Notes under the pieces: model-generated | Told to the model about the DNA's origin: nothing | The model's database searches: none | The model's input: only the letters and a program-made list of their open reading frames with translations | Program-made: the position numbers and the translations under genes | NCBI GenBank assembly: GCA_017620315.1 | Contig: JAFZQQ010000085.1 | Span: 1 to 18,747, forward strand | Direction: 5' to 3' | Origin: Oscillospiraceae bacterium | Lineage (GTDB): Bacteria > Bacillota > Clostridia > Oscillospirales > Oscillospiraceae | DNA length: 18,747 nucleotides | Shown here: positions 14,077-18,747 of the stretch, piece by piece | Position numbering within the stretch: the stretch's first letter is position 1 | Layout of the letters: the number at the start of each line of letters is the position of its first letter

Positions 14077-16062
14077 TCAGGGAAAAAAACTCAGGCCTTC
14101 CTTTTTTGCAAATTCGATGAAAGCCTCTGCAATGCCATCCTGCGTCAATCCCTCGTGGTTATACAAGTCATGCTGGACATACATGTGTCCATGTGAATCA
14201 AGCTTTTTTTCGCCGGTTACAGGATCTTTCACGTAAATAATGTCGCCCGAGTTCTTTTTGCTGGGTTCCTGCATGGTTGCAAAGAAGATTGGATAGTTTT
14301 CCTTTTTGGGACACAATTCATCGTCCCACTTCTGCACAAACAGAACCGAGGTTTTTGTACCTGTATGGGGCTTAAATACATTCCCATGGATTCCGACTAC
14401 CGCGAGAATTCGGCATCGTTCAACGATGTAATCGCGGATATACTTATCGCTGCTGTTATTGAATCTACCTTGTGGCAGGACAATTGCCATACGTCCGCCG
14501 GGCTTCATAAAATCAAGATTACGTTCGATAAAAAGAATATCCCTTCCAACCTTGCTCTGTTGCTTTCCTTTGGCGTTTTTCGCAAGCTCATACATACTGA
14601 GAATTCTGGACTCCTTGATGTCGCCGGCAAATGGAGGATTCGCCATAAGCAGGTCAAAGGTGAAATCCCTATAACTCTTGCTGTCTTTTCTCAGCTTTTT
14701 CAGCCGGTCAAAGCCTTCAAAGTAGGTGCTGATCCAATCCTCTTGTTTTGCAGTTTCTGACCACTGTGTATAGTCAAGCGTATTGAGATGCAGTACGTTG
14801 GTGTGACCGTCGCCTGCAATCAGATTCAGCGTCCTTGCTACGCGGACGGCTTTTTCGTCAAAATCGATGCCAAAGATATTATCCTTAACATACTCGGTAA
14901 ATTCGTAGGGTTTTTGATCCAAAGAAAAGAACTCGCTGATATCAAGGCCCCTGTCTTTTGCCATTTGACGCCATACATGAAAAATCGTATGGACCGGGAA
15001 GCCACTACTGCCGCATGCGGTGTCGATCATCTTTTCCCCTTCTTTGGGGTTCAGCATCCGCACACACATTTCAATTACATAGCGAGGAGTGAAGAATTGG
15101 CCTTTTTCACCCTTGCTGGACTTGCTCATCAAGTATTCAAAGGCATCATCCACCACGTCAAGATTGCTGTTAAAAAGTTTGACACTCTGAAGTGAAGAGA
15201 CGCAAATAGCAAGATGCGACGGCGAAAGCTGAATTTTCGTGTTTTCGTCGAACACGCCTTTCCACTTCTGGTTGGCCTTGTCAAACAGCTCTTGTATTTT
15301 CTCCTTCAATTTGAAGTCTGTCCGTCCTGCACCCGTGAACTCCAAATAACGGGTAGGTGTCTGCCCGCTAAGGAACTCATCATAGAGTTTTGCAAAAATC
15401 AGCTTAAAGCATTCTTCAAATACGTCAACGCCCGCATTCGCCAAAACCTCATCCTCAAGGTCAAGAATGACATCTTTCAGAGAAACTCTTTCTTTCTGAA
15501 GGCGATCATTTTCTTTCAGATCCTGAATTGTCCAACGGACAGAAATGATATCCTCCAGAGTTTCATTTGCAGCCGGAATATTGCGAATATCTTTGAAATA
15601 ATTAGGGTCTTGCCGATTATAATACGCAATCTGATCGCCATTTGTCCAAACGGCAATGGGCGCACCGGTGCTGTTGCAGTAGCTCTTTAGCTGTTCCTTT
15701 CCATCCTTTAGCTTAGGCTTTTTGACTTCGATGACAATATATGGAACAAGCGGACGATCTTCGTCCATAATGACAATATCGGCAAATTTTACTTCGCGTC
15801 CAAAATAAACAGGGTACTCCACCTGCATTCTGGAAACAGGATACCTATATTCATGAATCAAGCGGTCTATAAAAAGCTGTCGAACAACCTCTTCCGGCTT
15901 GAGAACAATATCCTTGTTACGGACAAGGCATTTTACAACAGCCGAGACCTTTCCTTTCTTATCGGTTTTCTCATGTATTCTGGCATTCAGCCTGTCAATT
16001 GCCTCTGCCGAAAACTGCTCGGATTTGTAATTTGTATCCTTCAGGATATCGTAAATCGTCAT
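14077..16062 (-). CDS. hsdM: N6-adenine methyltransferase subunit with fused HsdR-type nuclease domain
   Basis: A 661-residue protein. Residues about 55-160 match the N-terminal nuclease domain of type I HsdR proteins: FADIV (Asp95), IEVKK (Glu112, Lys114) and EQLKSY (Gln124, Tyr128) give a complete PD-(D/E)xK core with a QxxxY motif. From about 300 on lies an N-6 adenine methyltransferase: GQFFTPRYV (321-329), SAM-binding motif I DTACGSSGF (347-355) and catalytic NPPF (475-478). No helicase domain is present. With HsdS next door this resembles the BcgI-type arrangement, where one chain carries cleavage and methylation. The ATG at 16062 has GGGGGA 7 bases ahead; a TTG 25 codons upstream gives a longer frame with no family resemblance. 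It is the first gene of the operon. Confidence 0.88.
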   Translation of the reverse strand: MTIYDILKDTNYKSEQFSAEAIDRLNARIHEKTDKKGKVSAVVKCLVRNKDIVLKPEEVVRQLFIDRLIHEYRYPVSRMQVEYPVYFGREVKFADIVIMDEDRPLVPYIVIEVKKPKLKDGKEQLKSYCNSTGAPIAVWTNGDQIAYYNRQDPNYFKDIRNIPAANETLEDIISVRWTIQDLKENDRLQKERVSLKDVILDLEDEVLANAGVDVFEECFKLIFAKLYDEFLSGQTPTRYLEFTGAGRTDFKLKEKIQELFDKANQKWKGVFDENTKIQLSPSHLAICVSSLQSVKLFNSNLDVVDDAFEYLMSKSSKGEKGQFFTPRYVIEMCVRMLNPKEGEKMIDTACGSSGFPVHTIFHVWRQMAKDRGLDISEFFSLDQKPYEFTEYVKDNIFGIDFDEKAVRVARTLNLIAGDGHTNVLHLNTLDYTQWSETAKQEDWISTYFEGFDRLKKLRKDSKSYRDFTFDLLMANPPFAGDIKESRILSMYELAKNAKGKQQSKVGRDILFIERNLDFMKPGGRMAIVLPQGRFNNSSDKYIRDYIVERCRILAVVGIHGNVFKPHTGTKTSVLFVQKWDDELCPKKENYPIFFATMQEPSKKNSGDIIYVKDPVTGEKKLDSHGHMYVQHDLYNHEGLTQDGIAEAFIEFAKKEGLSFFP

Positions 16063-16172
16063 TTGCCCGTCCCCCAAAGCAAAAAGAATAAATGATTTTC
16101 TCTTGAAACGTGTTTGTTTTGTTGCAATAATCGCCAAAGCGCATACCAGAAAGTGATTTACAATACGACAGT

Positions 16173-16201
16173 ATTCTACACCGAATCCAACACTATGGCA
16201 A
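16173..16201 (-). promoter_or_regulatory. Predicted sigma-70/SigA promoter for the restriction/HEPN operon
   Basis: On the minus strand, TTGCCA (16196-16201) and TAGAAT (16173-16178) are separated by exactly 17 bases, close to the TTGACA/TATAAT consensus. The element lies about 110 bases upstream of the M-subunit start and just past the end of the DUF6076 gene, where no strong terminator is visible. No other promoter of similar quality appears further downstream to 9371. Confidence 0.6.
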
Positions 16202-16230
16202 TCGAAATATGCAGGATTTGCCTTCTCGCC

Positions 16231-17265
16231 TCACCGTCTCCTGCTCGTGGCGTCCACCCACGCGAGGAACTCCTCCGCGTCCAGCTCGCCCGCCGTACAG
16301 CGGTCGCGCTTTTGCGCCGCCTCGTCCTTCCAGCGTGTAAATTCGTCGTCATCCATATAGCCCAGCTCCACGCGCTTGTGCAGGCGCTGGTACGCCTTGC
16401 GGTAGGCACTCAGCACAGGATCGGACGCCACCTTTTTCACATCCGCAAGATACGCGCCGATCTCGCTGCACGGCTTGTCCGCGCCGTCCATGACGCGGTC
16501 GCAGTAGACCATGTCCGAGCGCCCGGAGGGGATGAACGGCTTGCCACAGTTTTTGCAGTATTTGTAGCCCTTGCCCTGCGTCACCAAAAGAAACAGCTCG
16601 TAGCGGAGCAGATCGTCGACCGTATCCAGCACCGTGAGCTGCGTCACGGAACGGTCGCCCGTGCTGCGCCGCCCCAGCTTTACGGTAAAGGTTGCGCTCA
16701 GCTGCTTTTGAAATTCCGGGTCCTCCTGCTCATGCCGGTAATAGCGCTCCACCGGCGCGAGGTCGTCCACGTCGTCCTCGTAAACCGCGCGCAGCGCCGC
16801 TTCGGCAAGCTCCCGCTTGGACTGGAACGTTGCAAAGATCGGGTCGATCACATTTGCCGCGGCGTCTCCGCGCTTGTTTTTCGCTATTTTGCGCAGCTCC
16901 CGGTCGGCGTCGTCCGTGCCGGGGAAAACGCGCTCGTCAACTCTTCCGTCGATCAGATAGTCGAGAATGCTCATCAAATAAACGGCAAAATAGGTGTTCT
17001 TCCGAAACCATGGCTCGTACTTCTCCAGCAGCACGTCGGCGATAACGTCCTTGTTCGGCTGTTTCTCCGCCAGAAACGCATAGTCGCCGTAGAGCTTCCG
17101 CATCACACCGTACAGCTGATTTCCGTCGAGGTAGGCGAAGTTCACGAGTTCCTTGCCGATGGCGTTGAAATAGTCCGCCTCTGCCAGCTTCCAGCAAAAA
17201 CTCGTATACAGCTTGCCGTCCTCCGCATAGGCGTATGCCAGCGGCATTGTATCCGTTTTCTTCAT
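16231..17265 (-). CDS. DUF6076-type zinc-ribbon protein
   Basis: A 344-residue protein. The clear landmark is a zinc-ribbon at about 235-270: YKYCKNCGKPFIPSGRSDMVYCDR followed by KPCSEIGAYL, a four-cysteine arrangement seen in DUF6076 and related Firmicute proteins. The N-terminal 150 residues are helical (FAYLDGNQLYGVMRKLYGDYAFL), and the tail is a charged helix set (AYQRLHKRVELGYMDDDEFTRWKDEA). It is presumably a cytoplasmic nucleic-acid or protein binder; no function is established. The ATG at 17265 has GGAGG 6 bases ahead and a good promoter upstream. It is GC-rich like the xis/int genes, and diverges from them. It may belong to the same integrative element, but that is inference. Confidence 0.75.
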   Translation of the reverse strand: MKKTDTMPLAYAYAEDGKLYTSFCWKLAEADYFNAIGKELVNFAYLDGNQLYGVMRKLYGDYAFLAEKQPNKDVIADVLLEKYEPWFRKNTYFAVYLMSILDYLIDGRVDERVFPGTDDADRELRKIAKNKRGDAAANVIDPIFATFQSKRELAEAALRAVYEDDVDDLAPVERYYRHEQEDPEFQKQLSATFTVKLGRRSTGDRSVTQLTVLDTVDDLLRYELFLLVTQGKGYKYCKNCGKPFIPSGRSDMVYCDRVMDGADKPCSEIGAYLADVKKVASDPVLSAYRKAYQRLHKRVELGYMDDDEFTRWKDEAAQKRDRCTAGELDAEEFLAWVDATSRRR

Positions 17266-17316
17266 GCTGTGCCTCCGAATATCAACAATCGTTAATTCGC
17301 AAAACTAATTTTATAT

Positions 17317-17346
17317 ATTTTACATTTCAAACGGCTCCTCTGTCAA
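17317..17346 (-). promoter_or_regulatory. Predicted SigA promoter for the DUF6076 gene
   Basis: On the minus strand a perfect -35 TTGACA (17341-17346) is followed after 18 bases by TAAAAT (17317-17322), with AT-rich sequence beyond. It lies about 52 bases upstream of the start codon. It overlaps the promoter region of the divergent excisionase-like gene. Confidence 0.65.
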
Positions 17347-17353
17347 CTATAAT
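17325..17353 (+). promoter_or_regulatory. Possible promoter for the excisionase/integrase genes
   Basis: A perfect -10 TATAAT at 17348-17353 stands 34 bases before the excisionase start. The best -35 at 17-base spacing is TTTCAA (17325-17330), which is weak. It is interleaved with the minus-strand promoter, so RNA polymerase cannot occupy both at once. An activator or derepression may be needed. Confidence 0.45.
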
Positions 17354-17387
17354 TGCACCATGGAAACCATTTTGAACGGAGGAACCT

Positions 17388-17600
17388 ATGGATCACAGAA
17401 ACCGTGAAATGTTCGCGGAGTACCCCGACGTCGTCGATGTGGAGCAGCTTCGCAGGATGCTCGGCGGCATCAGCCGAAAACTCGCGTACCGCCTGCTCGC
17501 GTCGGGCGAGCTGCGCTGTGTGCGCATCGGGCGAAGCTACCGCATCCCCAAGCTCTGCGTCATCGAATACCTGACCGGCACGGACGCCGACGCCGCATAA
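17388..17600 (+). CDS. Excisionase-like helix-turn-helix protein
   Basis: A 70-residue protein with the MerR-like winged helix-turn-helix of excisionase-family DNA-binding proteins (HTH_17): VDVEQLRRMLGGISRKLAYRLLASGEL, followed by the wing CVRIGRSYRIPKLCVIEYL. Such proteins bind attachment-site arms and tip a tyrosine integrase toward excision, and some also regulate the integrase promoter. GGAGG lies 5 bases before the ATG at 17388. The integrase gene follows 140 bases downstream on the same strand, the usual xis-int order of Tn916-type elements. The gene is GC-rich. Confidence 0.85.
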   Translation: MDHRNREMFAEYPDVVDVEQLRRMLGGISRKLAYRLLASGELRCVRIGRSYRIPKLCVIEYLTGTDADAA

Positions 17601-17616
17601 CGCCGGAAAAGCCTGC

Positions 17617-17656
17617 CGAAAGCGTAGAAATATCGTATCGGTTTTCTCCGCTTTCG
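17617..17656. repeat. Inverted repeat in the xis-int gap
   Basis: CGAAAGCG (17617-17624) and CGCTTTCG (17649-17656) are a perfect 8-bp inverted repeat with a 24-base centre, with ATATCG/CGATAT partly extending it in an alternative pairing. No T-run follows, so it is not a typical terminator. It may be a protein-binding site or an RNA hairpin ahead of the integrase. The rest of the 140-base gap shows nothing else clear. Confidence 0.4.
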
Positions 17657-17740
17657 ATATGGATATGTAAGAACAAATGTGATACTGTTGAGCCGTCAAT
17701 GGCGGGCGGCCGCAGCGAAGGGAAAGGAGAGTGACAGGCA

Positions 17741-18747
17741 ATGCTGACCGGCAACCTGCAAATCAAAAACGGAAAATACTACGCCGTTCTCAACCTCAAG
17801 GTGAACGGCAAGCGCAAGCCCAAGTGGATCCCCCTCGGGCTGCCGGAGCGCGGCAACAAACGCGAGGCTGAGTCCCTGCTCAACCACCTGATCGTCGAAT
17901 ACGAAACGCGCGGCGAGGGAAAGTTCTACCCCACGCTCGGCGAAAACGGCGAGCTGCTCACGGAAGCCCCCAAGGTGGACGAATCCGAAGTCCTCTTCGC
18001 GGACTACGTGCAGTCGTGGCTCAAGATGATCCGCCCCACGGTCTCGGCGGCCACCTACAACAGCTATCGGAGCATGGTGGACGCCCGCATCGACAGCTAC
18101 TTCCGCTCCCTGGGCGTGACGCTCGGCGCGCTGACGCCCTCGCAGCTCCAGACCTTCTACCAGACGATCCTGGACGACGGCAACACGACGAACACGGTCA
18201 TCCACTACCACGCCGTGCTGCACCGGGCGCTCAAGAACGCGGTGAAGAAGGACGTCATCGACCGCAACCCCGCCGACCGCGTGGACAAGCCGCGCAAGAA
18301 CCGCTATCAGGCGTCGCATTACTCGCAGGAGGAAATGCTCCGGCTGTTCAGTGTGATCGAGGGCGACCCGCTGGAACCGGCAATCCGCATCGCCGCCTAC
18401 TACGGACTGCGGCGCAGCGAGGTGCTGGGGCTCAAGTGGGACGCGATCGACTTCAAGGACAAGACCATCTCCATCCGTCACAAGGTCGTCGAGCTGACGG
18501 AGGGCGGCAGGAGCGTCCTGCAGGGCGAGGACGTGCTCAAAACCAAGTCCAGCGTCCGCACCCTGCCGCTCCTGCCCGTGATCGAAGACCTGCTCAGGCG
18601 GGAAAAGCAGCGGCAGGAGACATACCGCGGTCTGTTCCGCGGCGCCTACTGCACGGACTACCTCGACTACGTCTGCGTCGACCAGATGGGGAGGCTGCTG
18701 CGCCCGAACTACGTCACCGAGCATTTCGCGTGGATCATCCAGAAATA
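17741..18747 (+). CDS. Tyrosine recombinase / integrase, 3' end outside window
   Basis: The frame is open from the ATG at 17741 to the last base, giving 335 complete codons. Domains in order: an N-terminal arm-binding AP2-like part (LQIKNGKYYAVLNLKVNGKRK), a core-binding SAM-like domain (LFADYVQSWLKMIRPTVSAATYNSYRSM, to about residue 190), and the catalytic domain from about 200 with the first catalytic Arg in AAYYGLRRSEVLGLKW and a TKSSVRTLPL block where the catalytic Lys region usually lies. The HxxR and Tyr nucleophile would lie beyond the window. It recombines attachment sites of an integrative element, presumably with the excisionase-like protein upstream. GGAG is 12 bases ahead of the ATG. 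An overlapping open frame on the other strand is a by-product of high GC. Confidence 0.9.
   Translation, partial: MLTGNLQIKNGKYYAVLNLKVNGKRKPKWIPLGLPERGNKREAESLLNHLIVEYETRGEGKFYPTLGENGELLTEAPKVDESEVLFADYVQSWLKMIRPTVSAATYNSYRSMVDARIDSYFRSLGVTLGALTPSQLQTFYQTILDDGNTTNTVIHYHAVLHRALKNAVKKDVIDRNPADRVDKPRKNRYQASHYSQEEMLRLFSVIEGDPLEPAIRIAAYYGLRRSEVLGLKWDAIDFKDKTISIRHKVVELTEGGRSVLQGEDVLKTKSSVRTLPLLPVIEDLLRREKQRQETYRGLFRGAYCTDYLDYVCVDQMGRLLRPNYVTEHFAWIIQK

Larger units (their letters stand above)
9371..16201 (-). other. AT-richer defence block (restriction-modification plus HEPN operon)
   Basis: Five genes in one direction with gaps of 2-44 bases, preceded by one promoter. Base composition drops abruptly relative to both sides (about 42% GC in a counted line at 10261 against about 67% at 7021). 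The left edge cuts into an MmcQ gene; the right edge lies between the promoter and the DUF6076 gene. I compared the edges by eye and found no clear direct repeat or inverted terminal repeat, so the mechanism of entry is not shown. Confidence 0.6.

Noticed and set aside
9330..16240. Direct repeats (att or target duplication) at the edges of the defence block
   Set aside because: Only very short matches (about five bases, such as GGCAA) were found by eye, no more than expected by chance.
16114..17295. 393-codon + strand open frame opposite DUF6076
   Set aside because: It has no recognisable domain and biased composition, while the minus strand encodes a zinc-ribbon protein with a promoter and ribosome site.
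17696..18724. 342-codon minus-strand open frame opposite the integrase
   Set aside because: The + strand reads as a clear tyrosine recombinase. The minus frame is a Val/Ala/Arg-rich shadow.
1..18747. tRNA genes, rRNA genes, CRISPR arrays or riboswitches
   Set aside because: Nearly all of the window is coding. The few gaps of 120-170 bases contain no cloverleaf, spaced repeats or recognisable aptamer.

Overview
The window suggests a chromosomal accessory region of a clostridial Firmicute, probably a gut Oscillospiraceae-type organism. This rests on protein families typical of that group (DUF5714, DUF6076, UPF0158, DUF523, an AlkZ-related protein, a Tn916-style xis/int pair), purine-rich GGAGG ribosome sites, and a host background that is GC-rich (about 60-67% in hand-counted lines). 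The genus is inference.

Layout. (1) 1-438, + strand: the 3' end of an RloB-like (AbiLii-type) phage-defence gene, closed by a strong hairpin terminator (447-494). (2) 492-9210, - strand: a tightly packed, GC-rich run of sixteen genes, most overlapping by ATGA, GTGA or TGATG. In transcription order: HD hydrolase, TM1586-type nitroreductase, DUF523, rhodanese, histidine phosphatase, DUF5714, a 74-residue protein, P-loop kinase, MmcQ/YjbR, YbaK/EbsC, NTF2-like, UPF0158, AlkZ-related, an ASCH-domain protein, flavin reductase, TPR protein. (3) 9215-9370: the 3' remnant of a second MmcQ/YjbR gene, cut off at the edge of (4) 9371-16201, an AT-richer block on the - strand. It reads as one operon from a good promoter (16173-16201): a methyltransferase subunit with a fused HsdR-type nuclease domain, a specificity subunit HsdS, two consecutive proteins with HEPN-type R-x4-H motifs, and a 460-residue protein of unknown family with a hydrophobic C-terminal segment. 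(5) 16231-17265, - strand: a DUF6076 zinc-ribbon protein. (6) 17388-18747, + strand: an excisionase-like HTH protein and a tyrosine integrase that runs off the window.

How it fits together. Two lower-GC defence segments (RloB at the left, restriction-modification plus HEPN at the right) flank the GC-rich enzyme operon, with an integrase/excisionase pair at the far right. The restriction system has no separate hsdR in the window. Its cleavage activity probably sits in the fused N-terminal PD-(D/E)xK domain of the M subunit, as in BcgI-like systems.

The candidate undescribed system is the five-gene operon 9371-16062. Two predicted HEPN ribonucleases and an unknown, possibly membrane-associated protein are co-transcribed with, and closely spaced behind, the restriction-modification genes. 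This recalls in logic, but not in protein composition, the PrrC anticodon nuclease guarded by a type I restriction system. I see no tRNA, rRNA or CRISPR array in the window.
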